A stretch of 64,000 bases of DNA. Source: Oscillatoriales cyanobacterium (GTDB lineage: Bacteria > Cyanobacteriota > Cyanobacteriia > Cyanobacteriales > Microcoleaceae). Positions 57,103 through 64,000 of this stretch are shown piece by piece. Below the pieces are notes generated by a model, which was not told the origin of the DNA, ran no database searches, and was given only the letters and a program-made list of their open reading frames with translations. Each line of letters starts with the position of its first letter. Within the stretch, counting starts at the first letter, position 1. The stretch spans positions 1 through 64,000 of the forward strand of contig RDXX01000028.1 in the NCBI GenBank assembly GCA_004292955.1. Reading direction: 5' to 3'. The position numbers and the translations under genes were made by a program.

Positions 57103-58143
57103 ATGTTTGTTACTAATGAAACGGAGTTGATTAGGAATTGTAAATATTTATTGCCTGTAACGTTGTTTCCCTTAATGTCAAGGAACTTTTTCATGATGAC
57201 AGTGAACAAGCTAGGTGCATCTATCTTTCAGGAAAACTACAAAAGCCCTTTGGGCCGATGGAATGAATCAAGTTGGATACGGAACAAACCTCTTCGGGAA
57301 GGTAACATTGAAGGTTTACCCTTTTCTCCAGATCTCGTCCCGTTAGCCGATCATCCTGCCATTGCGTCAGATTCAACTCATCGGGTAACGGTTCTAGCTT
57401 ATCGACTCCTTGCTCATTTACAATTCACAACTTTGTTGGAATTGAGTCATGTCAATCCTGTTTGCAGCAGTCTGGCTCAAGGAAATGCACCCATTTTTTT
57501 AAGCACGCTTCAGCGCAATGATGCTCTGCGAATTTATTGCGATGAAGGAGGACACGCTCTCTTTGTTGAATTATTTTCAACTCAGGTGGAGGAGGCATTC
57601 GGACTCGATCGATCGGTTATTGGTCGTCCACACTTCGATCGCATCATCGAGAAAATTATTGCTGAACATCAAACTCGGCTGTCGCCCCATCTCATTCAAC
57701 TGTTTTTTGTCACAATCTCAGAAACTCTGGTGACAAAGGTTCTTAACAATGTTCCCCACGATCCTCAAGTCTCTCCTATTGTCCGTGCCGTTATCGGCGA
57801 TCATGCGGCTGACGAAGCGTTGCACAGCGTTTATTTTCGTGGCTTGTTCCCCATCCTTTGGCAAAGCCTTGGATCCTATGAGCAAGAGGAAATGGGACAA
57901 TTACTGCCACAACTGGTATGGGCATTTCTGGGCCCCGATCGCCAACTCGAATACAGTATTCTGAGGCGCTTAGGCTTTAATGCAAAGGATTCGGAAGGAA
58001 TTCTAGAAGAGGTTTACGTACCCAGCCAAATTGCTAAATTTGTTCGACAAGCTGCCAATCCAACCTTAAAAATGTTTGCAGCCGCTGGAGTGTTGGACGA
58101 TCGTACAATTGAGCAAGTTTTCGCAGATTACGAATTGATTTAA
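57103..58143 (+). CDS. Diiron oxygenase, AurF (p-aminobenzoate N-oxygenase)-like
   Basis: A 346-aa helical protein. Metal-binding carboxylate/histidine motifs are visible: HxxxxLE near residue 110, YCDEGGHALF near 146 and DHAADEALHSVYF near 235, as expected for the AurF group of non-heme diiron N-oxygenases, which oxidise aryl or alkyl amines. Several ATGs (57103, 57175, 57193) compete and no clear ribosome site decides; the longest is given, although a start at 57193 is plausible. The next gene begins 2 nt after the stop. Function in secondary metabolism is inferred. Confidence 0.75.
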   Translation: MFVTNETELIRNCKYLLPVTLFPLMSRNFFMMTVNKLGASIFQENYKSPLGRWNESSWIRNKPLREGNIEGLPFSPDLVPLADHPAIASDSTHRVTVLAYRLLAHLQFTTLLELSHVNPVCSSLAQGNAPIFLSTLQRNDALRIYCDEGGHALFVELFSTQVEEAFGLDRSVIGRPHFDRIIEKIIAEHQTRLSPHLIQLFFVTISETLVTKVLNNVPHDPQVSPIVRAVIGDHAADEALHSVYFRGLFPILWQSLGSYEQEEMGQLLPQLVWAFLGPDRQLEYSILRRLGFNAKDSEGILEEVYVPSQIAKFVRQAANPTLKMFAAAGVLDDRTIEQVFADYELI

Positions 58144-58145
58144 GG

Positions 58146-58871
58146 GTGACTACTTTGAAACACGCCACTGTCATTAGACATATTGCCTTTGAGGATCTGG
58201 GAAGTTTAGTTGAAGCATTGAATCAGCAAAACTACACAGTCAGATATTTAGAAGCTGGATCGGATGATTTGACTCAGATCGATCGCAACACAAGTCTGCT
58301 GATAATTCTTGGAGGCCCAATTGGAGCTTACGATGAGCAGGATTATCCGTTTCTAATTGATGAGTTACGTCTATTAGAATATCGTCTTGCTAACGATTTG
58401 CCTACGCTAGGGATTTGTTTGGGGGCACAGTTGATGGCTCGTGCTTTAGGAGCGAAAGTTTATCCTGGATTGCAAAAAGAGATTGGATGGTCTCCTCTAA
58501 ACCTGAGTCTAGCAGGTCAGCAAACACCACTTGCTCACTTAGCAGGAGATAAAACAGCCGTTCTTCATTGGCATGGAGATACCTTCGATCTGCCTACTGA
58601 TAGCACTCATTTAGCGGCTAGTGCGATTTATCAAAACCAAGCTTTTTCATGGAAAAAAGGAGGATTGGCGTTGCAGTTTCATCCAGAAGTCACAGCTCAA
58701 GGATTAGAACGGTGGTTCATTGGTCATGCGTGTGAAATTGGAGCAACGCCTGATATCACAGTCGCTAAACTTCGAGAGGATACAATTCGTTATGCTGGAC
58801 ATTTATCAGTTCAAGCAGCGAAGTTCTGGGAAGATTGGTTAGCGTCTTTACCGCAGGCTTTCAACAGTTGA
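58146..58871 (+). CDS. Class I glutamine amidotransferase
   Basis: A 241-aa class I amidotransferase, releasing ammonia from glutamine or a related gamma-glutamyl substrate. The nucleophile lies in LGICLGAQLMARALG, the His in LALQFHPEVTAQG and an earlier GGPIGAYDEQ block completes the fold. GTG start at 58146, 2 nt past the oxygenase stop, so the two form an operon. Pairing with a diiron N-oxygenase suggests handling of an N-containing small molecule. The final Ser and TGA come from an AGTTGAC repeat. Confidence 0.85.
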   Translation: MTTLKHATVIRHIAFEDLGSLVEALNQQNYTVRYLEAGSDDLTQIDRNTSLLIILGGPIGAYDEQDYPFLIDELRLLEYRLANDLPTLGICLGAQLMARALGAKVYPGLQKEIGWSPLNLSLAGQQTPLAHLAGDKTAVLHWHGDTFDLPTDSTHLAASAIYQNQAFSWKKGGLALQFHPEVTAQGLERWFIGHACEIGATPDITVAKLREDTIRYAGHLSVQAAKFWEDWLASLPQAFNS

Positions 58872-59158
58872 CAGTTGACAGTTGACAGTTGACAGTTTGA
58901 GAGTATATGTAGGGTGTGTCGCCCTAAACAATCTCTAAAAAAGAGTGAAAATCGGTGGGGCGACGCACCTTACACATTGGGTGAACGAAACAACCCTCCG
59001 TTTCACATCGCCCAACAATTTTATTGTTGCAACATTTTTTCACGCATGATATTACAAGGGCGAAGCATTTCGGTAGACAATTTATTAGTGAGAACCAGAG
59101 ATTGACTACCGAAATGCTTCGCCCCTACGAATATATTTGCACTCATTGAGATGCACCC
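58866..59158. repeat. Repeat-rich gap: AGTTGAC array, GTAGGGTG hairpin, family C copy 2
   Basis: (AGTTGAC)4 at 58866-58893 covers the amidotransferase stop. 58910-58976 is a GTAGGGTGTGTCGCCC...GGGCGACGCACC hairpin. 59055-59158 is the second family C element (GGGCGAAGCATTTCGGTAG and CTACCGAAATGCTTCGCCC), ending GAGATGCACCC. No gene is supported here. Confidence 0.75.
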
Positions 59159-59195
59159 GTCCGAATCCCTGTCATGGCTTCCTTCTTTCTTCTTC

Positions 59196-60566
59196 TTAAC
59201 TTTTGCGGCTGACAGCGTTAATTCGATCGCTCAATTGACGCAAAGTTTGGGCTAAAGTCGGATCGGTATTCCGCAACTGAGCAATTTTGTCGCAACTATA
59301 AAGCACTGTCGTGTGATCCTTGCCGCCGAAAACTTCGCCAACCTTCGGCAAACTCAAATCGGTATGCTGCCGAATTAAATACATCCCGATTTGACGGGCA
59401 AAGCTAATTTCTCGCCTGCGGGAAACACCCTTCAAGTCTTCCACAGAAACATCAAACACCTCAGCCACAACTGCAATGACTGCATCGGGTGTCGCCTCTA
59501 CGGTTTCAGTTTGCGGGTTCAAAATCGGGGTGATATTCTCCACAGTCATCGGCAAACCGGTAATAGAAAGATATGCTACGGCTCGAATTAAAGCACCTTC
59601 TAATTCCCGAACGTTGGAAGTGTAACTAGAAGCAATGTATTCTATGACATCTCGCGGCAGCCTCATGTTTTCATACTCGGCTTTTTTCTGCAAAATTGCC
59701 ATGCGTGTTTCCAAGTCTGGCAATTGAATATCGGCAATTAATCCCATCGAAAATCTGGAACACAAGCGCTCTTGCAGGCGGGGTATCTGCTGCGGCGGGC
59801 GATCGGAAGCTAAAACTACCTGATTTCCGGCTTCGTGCAATGTATTAAAAGTGTGAAAAAATTCTTCTTGGGTGTATTCTTTGCCTTCGATAAATTGGAT
59901 GTCATCTATTAATAAAACATCGGCTGCGCGATAGTGATCGCGGAAAGTTTGCATACTATCTTTGCGAATGGCAGCGATTAAATCGTTAGTGAATTTTTCA
60001 GTTGAAACGTAAAAAACTTTGGCGCTGGGGTCAATTTCTAAGCGATAATGACCGATCGCCTGCATTAAATGAGTTTTGCCCAAACCAACGCCGCCGCACA
60101 AAAATAGGGGATTGAATTCTCGGCCCGGAGACTCGGCTACTGCGAGGGCTGCTGCGTGGGCCATGCGGTTGTTGGAACCGACGACAAAGCGGGAAAATAC
60201 GTATTTGGGGTTTAAATGGGCAGGTTTCGGCGGGTGTAGGGAGTGGCTTTCGGGGCTATCGGCGATCGGGGATGGCCAAATCATGGCGGAGTCGTTGCTA
60301 CCACCTGTTTCATTTCCCCCGGCAATTGTCAAGTAAATTTCTACGGGATACCCGAGAATCTCTTCAACTGCGTCGGCGATGGTTTTGACGTAGTATTTTT
60401 GCAACCAATTGCGAGCAAAGGGGTTGGGGGCGCTGACGATCAAACAGTTATTTTCGAGTTGTTCGGCTCTGGCCGTTTTGATCCACGTCTCAAAGCTAGG
60501 CCTGCTCAGTTGTACCTGGAGACGTTCAAGTATCTGATTCCACAGACTTTCGAGCGTAATGTCCAC
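59196..60566 (-). CDS. dnaA: Chromosomal replication initiator DnaA
   Basis: A 456-aa AAA+ initiator that binds DnaA boxes and opens the origin. Domain I starts [23 protein letters not shown]. The AAA+ core has Walker [12 protein letters not shown], Walker [11 protein letters not shown], sensor 1 VVLASDRPP and [14 protein letters not shown]. Domain IV ends with the DnaA-box recognition motif [15 protein letters not shown]. The start is the GTG at 60566. It lies about 3 kb from the box cluster at dnaN, separated by an accessory cassette. Confidence 0.97.
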   Translation of the reverse strand: MDITLESLWNQILERLQVQLSRPSFETWIKTARAEQLENNCLIVSAPNPFARNWLQKYYVKTIADAVEEILGYPVEIYLTIAGGNETGGSNDSAMIWPSPIADSPESHSLHPPKPAHLNPKYVFSRFVVGSNNRMAHAAALAVAESPGREFNPLFLCGGVGLGKTHLMQAIGHYRLEIDPSAKVFYVSTEKFTNDLIAAIRKDSMQTFRDHYRAADVLLIDDIQFIEGKEYTQEEFFHTFNTLHEAGNQVVLASDRPPQQIPRLQERLCSRFSMGLIADIQLPDLETRMAILQKKAEYENMRLPRDVIEYIASSYTSNVRELEGALIRAVAYLSITGLPMTVENITPILNPQTETVEATPDAVIAVVAEVFDVSVEDLKGVSRRREISFARQIGMYLIRQHTDLSLPKVGEVFGGKDHTTVLYSCDKIAQLRNTDPTLAQTLRQLSDRINAVSRKS

Positions 60567-60808
60567 TGCTTACCTTTGCCGATCGGCATTCAAGAGATTC
60601 AATTTGTATTCTCACAGAACTCAGTTTAATCGAAGTGGCGATTTTGAATGTCGATCGATCGAGCGACATGGTGTCGGCTTGGGATCTGTTTGGGAACCCA
60701 TATCTAGAGGCTCTGCCTCGTTGATAGTGGAGTAAAACAATTGCCCAAAATATTTTCCGTAACAATTATATACACGCTAAAGCAGTGTTAGACTCACCTT
60801 AACAAGCA

Positions 60809-60859
60809 AACAAGCGCCCCTAGCTGTTACTAGAGACGCTTTCGATCGCTTGTTTTTTT
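60809..60859 (+). terminator. Rho-independent terminator-like hairpin
   Basis: AACAAGCG (60809-60816) pairs with CGCTTGTT (60847-60854) around an internal branched loop and runs into TTTTTT, in plus orientation. No plus-strand gene precedes it within 1.9 kb, so it may end a small untranslated RNA from the dnaA upstream region. Confidence 0.5.
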
Positions 60860-61520
60860 CAGAGCGACTGGCTGCCACCAAAAACGCTCGTCAATTTCCC
60901 ATTTTTATGGTCTTTGTACAGACCAAGGAGTTTATATGCCGCTTCTAAAAACCTACAGAAATCTGTAAATCAAACTTAGCGGTCTATGTTTTGCCTAGAG
61001 CAAGTGCTATATGCTTGCCTTTTTGCTCAGGTTGGCCTACTCTTCCCAGTTAGAGACTGCCTTGATTAGCAGAGGACTTGAAATATTTGGTTTTTTGACG
61101 ATCAGTTTGAGCCAAGTGTTTCGTCAAATTCTGAGAAAACCTAGACAAACCTATGTATTTTGGCAACTGCCTAAAACCCTGAACAAAAAACACAAATAGC
61201 CCTTATTTCCCAGGCTCTTCCTCGCTTGTGTCTGATTCACGGGAGGTAGAGCCGATCGATTTATGTCCCCAAGTAGAGCCGGGAGACGAAAAAAAATGAG
61301 AAAAAATTTGAAACATGAGTGTAGATCAACAAGTTGTCTGAAATATTAACCTTAGCTAAAATCTACAATCGGCTGACCAAATTACTTTCGGTCAATGCTA
61401 GAGTTTAAGGGAGTCTGCCGATCGCCCAAAAATTTTGTTTGTGGCTCTGCGGATATAGCAGCTATCAAAGAGCTGCTAGGCAAGTATTTAAATTTGGCCC
61501 GAAAGCCTTAAAACGTCGCG
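60860..61520. other. Intergenic region upstream of HtrA gene
   Basis: About 660 bp. A 62-codon frame at 61011-61199 has no ribosome site. The region includes the HtrA promoter, not located precisely. Confidence 0.35.
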
Positions 61521-62765
61521 ATGAAGAGTTCTACTGGCAAATTTTGGAAGCAACCGGCAATTTATATATTGCTGCTGGTAACGGGAGCCGCAGCCGCCAT
61601 GTTGGGCGATCGGCTGTCGGTTTCTCAATTACGTGCAAATTCGGGGGATGCGGGACAAAGAACCCTGCAACCGAGATTGCAAGTGCCGCCTGCTAATACT
61701 AAGCCTCAAGCTAGCAAAGTCTTGCCGCCTGTTCCCTTGTCGGGGGATGCGGCTAATGTGAATTTTATTGTGGCTGCGGTGGCAAAAGTGGGGCCGGCTG
61801 TGGTGCGGATCGATGCTTCGCGCAAGGTGAAACCGGGAAATAGAGGGGTTTCGCCGGAGGATTTTTTTGGTGGACAACCAAATTCGGGGGGCAGGGGCGG
61901 AATCGAACGGGGTACTGGTTCGGGTTTTGCGATCGGGACTGACGGCGTGATTCTCACTAACGCTCACGTTGTGGAGGGCGCGGATACGGTAAATGTCACA
62001 CTCAAGGACGGCCGCAGCTATCAGGGGCGGGTGTTGGGGGCGGATAAGGTGACGGATGTGGCTGTGGTGAAGATTGAGGCGAATGATGTGCCTGTGGTGA
62101 CGATCGGCAATTCTGATAAGCTGCTGTCTGGGGAATGGGCGATCGCGATCGGCAATCCTTTGGGTTTGGACAATTCGGTGACAGCGGGGATAATTAGCGC
62201 TACAGGGCGATCGAGTACCGAGGTGGGCGTACCCGACAAGCGCATTGGTTTTATTCAAACAGACGCTGCAATCAATCCGGGAAATTCCGGCGGCCCGCTG
62301 CTGAATGCTTCGGGTGAAGTGATCGGGATGAATACGGCGATTATTCAAGGTGCTCAAGGATTGGGGTTTGCGATTCCGATTCAGGCGGCGCAAGAGGTGG
62401 CGCAGGAACTGATTTCGACGGGGAAAGTCGAACACGCTTATCTGGGTATTGAAATGGCGACGCTGACTCCGGAGGTGAAGCAGCAAATTAACGGCAATGC
62501 TAACAGCAATTTGCGAGTTGCAGTCGATCGGGGTGTGGCGATTGTGAGTGTTGTTCCTAATTCTCCCGCAGCCGCCGCAGGTTTGCGGGCTGGAGATGTG
62601 ATTCAAAAGATTAATAATCAGCCGATTATTCAGTCGGAAGCTGTTCAGGACTTCGTGCAAAATGCGAAGGTTGGCGGCAATTTGCAAATGGAAATCAACC
62701 GCAACGGGCAAATAGTTAATTTGAGTGTGAAACCGGGGAGTTTGCCCGTTCAACAAGTTCGATAA
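61521..62765 (+). CDS. Deg/HtrA-type serine protease with PDZ domain
   Basis: A 414-aa trypsin-like protease. An N-terminal membrane anchor or signal segment (about residues 11-30) is followed by a low-complexity linker and then the catalytic domain with His in TNAHVVEG, Asp in DVAVVKI and Ser in GNSGGPLL. One PDZ domain (about 320-405) has YLGIEMA and [16 protein letters not shown]. It matches the cyanobacterial HhoA/HhoB/HtrA group, which acts in the periplasm on misfolded or light-damaged proteins. Which of the three paralogues it is cannot be told here. A (AGTTGGC)n array begins 2 nt past the stop. Confidence 0.93.
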   Translation: MKSSTGKFWKQPAIYILLLVTGAAAAMLGDRLSVSQLRANSGDAGQRTLQPRLQVPPANTKPQASKVLPPVPLSGDAANVNFIVAAVAKVGPAVVRIDASRKVKPGNRGVSPEDFFGGQPNSGGRGGIERGTGSGFAIGTDGVILTNAHVVEGADTVNVTLKDGRSYQGRVLGADKVTDVAVVKIEANDVPVVTIGNSDKLLSGEWAIAIGNPLGLDNSVTAGIISATGRSSTEVGVPDKRIGFIQTDAAINPGNSGGPLLNASGEVIGMNTAIIQGAQGLGFAIPIQAAQEVAQELISTGKVEHAYLGIEMATLTPEVKQQINGNANSNLRVAVDRGVAIVSVVPNSPAAAAGLRAGDVIQKINNQPIIQSEAVQDFVQNAKVGGNLQMEINRNGQIVNLSVKPGSLPVQQVR

Positions 62766-62866
62766 TCAGTTGTCAGTTGGCAGTTGGCAGTTGGCAGTAG
62801 TTATTTAACAATAACCAAATAACAAATAACAAATAACCAATAACAAATAACAACTAACCAATAACT
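62766..62866. repeat. Heptamer arrays (CAGTTGG)n and (AAATAAC)n between htrA-like gene and def
   Basis: CAGTTGG units at about 62768-62795 are followed by AAATAAC/CAATAAC units to 62865, up to the start codon of def. No Shine-Dalgarno sequence is present in front of that gene. Confidence 0.85.
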
Positions 62867-63400
62867 ATGCCAGAAATCTTGCAAATTTCACAATTAGGAA
62901 ATCCGGTACTGCGCCAACCGTCGCAAGTTGTCGAGAATGTGAAGGACGATCGCATTCAACAGCTAATCGACAACCTAATTTCTACCGTCCAACACGCGCA
63001 CGGAGTGGGAATTGCCGCCCCTCAAGCTGCGATGTGCGATCGGCTGTTCATCGTCGCATCCCGCCCCAACCTGCGGTATCCCCAAGCACCGCACATGGAA
63101 CCGACAGCGATGATTAATCCCCGGATTGTCGCTGCATCAACAGATACAGCCAAAGACTGGGAAGGCTGTTTGAGTATTCCGGGGATTCGGGGATTGGTGC
63201 CGAGAAGTAGGGCGATCGAAATTGAATACACTTGTAGAGATGGGAAACTTCACGGACAACAATTGACAGACTTTGTGGCCAGAATTTTTCAGCACGAATA
63301 CGACCATTTAGATGGGATCGTGTTTTTAGACAGGGTGGAAAGCACGACAGAACTGATGACAGAGGATGAGTATCAGCAGCAATTTGTTAAATTACTTTAG
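62867..63400 (+). CDS. def: Peptide deformylase
   Basis: Removes the formyl group from the N-terminal Met of new proteins. The 177-aa enzyme has motif 1 GVGIAAPQ (about residue 45), motif 2 EGCLSIPG with the metal-binding Cys (about 101) and motif 3 QHEYDHLDG with two His and the catalytic Glu (about 142). The ATG at 62867 is fixed by the family start (PEILQISQLGNPVLRQPS). It is unusual in having a repeat array immediately upstream of its ATG. Confidence 0.96.
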   Translation: MPEILQISQLGNPVLRQPSQVVENVKDDRIQQLIDNLISTVQHAHGVGIAAPQAAMCDRLFIVASRPNLRYPQAPHMEPTAMINPRIVAASTDTAKDWEGCLSIPGIRGLVPRSRAIEIEYTCRDGKLHGQQLTDFVARIFQHEYDHLDGIVFLDRVESTTELMTEDEYQQQFVKLL

Positions 63401-63518
63401 CTGTGCAATACTGTTAGCCGATTGTTACTCATTGTACTGGTGAGCAGACTGTTCGTGCAACCTATACAAAGTAGTAAATTCGAGATTTTGAGATTACATA
63501 AGTACGGCGATTGCATCC

Positions 63519-64000
63519 TCAAGATGCCATCTTTTTTCTTTGCTTGAAACCCGCAAAACCAACCAATGCTAAAGCAGTTCCCGCAACAGTCATTGGTTCG
63601 GGAACTGGTTCGGCTGCCGTGTCTGCCAGTTCATACAACATAGTGTTACCAGAGCGATAGGGCGATCGCTCAACACCAAGAAAATGAGTGCGAGCGTAGA
63701 TATAAGTTTCAGTATATCCCTCAAATCCAGATATCCACCGACCGGGATTAGATAATCCATTGGTATCCAAAGACCAGGCTGCTCCTGACTCGTATCTCGT
63801 GTAATACTCTCCAAATCCTGTGTCTGGAATGTCAACTACTTCGGTTAATCTGTCTGAACCCCTAGCTTTTATGCCGCGAAATTCCCCTTCAAAAAATAAA
63901 GCTATTGCTCCTGCTAAATCATAATATTCTCTGCGTGGCAATCGATATTCTGGCGAACTTGGTCCAGCTAATCCGGCAACAAATACAGTATTTAATCTCC
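63519..64000 (-). CDS. PEP-CTERM sorted protein, 5' end outside window
   Basis: The frame is open to the right edge and has no true start inside, because an apparent TTG start at 63941 is preceded by coding-like sequence (FVAGLAGPSSPEY). The C-terminus shows VPEPMTVAGTALALVGFAGFKQRKK: a PEP box, one transmembrane helix and a basic tail, the mark of exosortase-processed exported proteins tied to exopolysaccharide. The body is acidic, Tyr- and Gly-rich. Function unknown. Confidence 0.85.
   Translation of the reverse strand, partial: RLNTVFVAGLAGPSSPEYRLPRREYYDLAGAIALFFEGEFRGIKARGSDRLTEVVDIPDTGFGEYYTRYESGAAWSLDTNGLSNPGRWISGFEGYTETYIYARTHFLGVERSPYRSGNTMLYELADTAAEPVPEPMTVAGTALALVGFAGFKQRKKMAS

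Noticed and set aside
61011-61199. 62-codon plus-strand frame upstream of the HtrA-type gene
   Set aside because: No Shine-Dalgarno sequence and no recognisable motif, although a small protein cannot be excluded.
61629-62756. 375-codon minus-strand frame opposite the HtrA-type gene
   Set aside because: Composition (Arg/His/Asn-rich) is that of an antisense shadow; all catalytic motifs lie on the plus strand.

Overview
This window looks like a chromosomal segment of a filamentous, Oscillatoriales-type cyanobacterium (Microcoleus/Oscillatoria-like; inferred from content, not searched). Evidence: abundant HIP1 octamers (GCGATCGC), NdhM, the SbtA/SbtB bicarbonate system, Dxr, a hybrid peroxiredoxin-glutaredoxin, TerD and pentapeptide proteins, a PEP-CTERM protein, and many short tandem heptanucleotide arrays and dispersed palindromic repeats of the kind known from these genomes. 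No tRNA, rRNA or CRISPR array was recognised.

Layout. 1-5.2 kb: the 3' end of a tnpB, then a three-gene tandem family of DUF2079 membrane proteins on the minus strand. 5.5-8.3 kb: dxr, a phosphoribosyltransferase and a pentapeptide-repeat protein. 8.3-12.1 kb: sparse DNA holding a pair of related ~65-aa proteins, two other small proteins, repeats and a possible amber-interrupted small ORF. 12.0-15.1 kb: two duplicated RTX (calcium-binding) genes sharing leaders and terminator hairpins, separated by a 313-bp internally deleted IS200/IS605-type element. 15.7-24.6 kb: a three-gene surface-polysaccharide cluster of very large TPR proteins fused to GT61 glycosyltransferase, methyltransferase and sulfotransferase domains. 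24.7-31.5 kb: Uma2 protein, Prx-Grx, sbtA-sbtB, gap, DUF1823 and a CsgG-like lipoprotein or exported protein. 32-37.6 kb: a multidomain PP2C phosphatase, a full tnpB element and ndhM.

37.9-39.7 kb: an OLD-like AAA ATPase gene overlapping a DUF4276 gene broken by an amber codon (a decayed defence-like pair). 40-46 kb: TerD-pentapeptide fusion, a voltage-gated-type K+ channel, and two paralogous sensor kinases, one with a ruined ATP lid. 46-52.4 kb: conserved cyanobacterial proteins, a Wzx-type flippase, and a YraQ-type permease with its TIGR03943 partner. 52.9-54.4 kb: a third kinase of the same family. 54.6-60.6 kb: dnaN, a dense cluster of DnaA boxes (probable oriC), a foreign-looking insert (MocR fragment, diiron N-oxygenase-like enzyme, glutamine amidotransferase, and a relic of the latter), then dnaA. 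61.5-64 kb: an HtrA/Deg protease, peptide deformylase and a PEP-CTERM protein cut by the window edge.

The most distinctive signals are the oriC with an accessory cassette between dnaN and dnaA, the matched complete and deleted TnpB elements that expose their own boundaries, the heptamer arrays invading coding sequence and stop codons, the broken ATPase/DUF4276 pair, and the degenerate kinase beside its intact paralogue. All functions are assigned by reading motifs; no database search was run.
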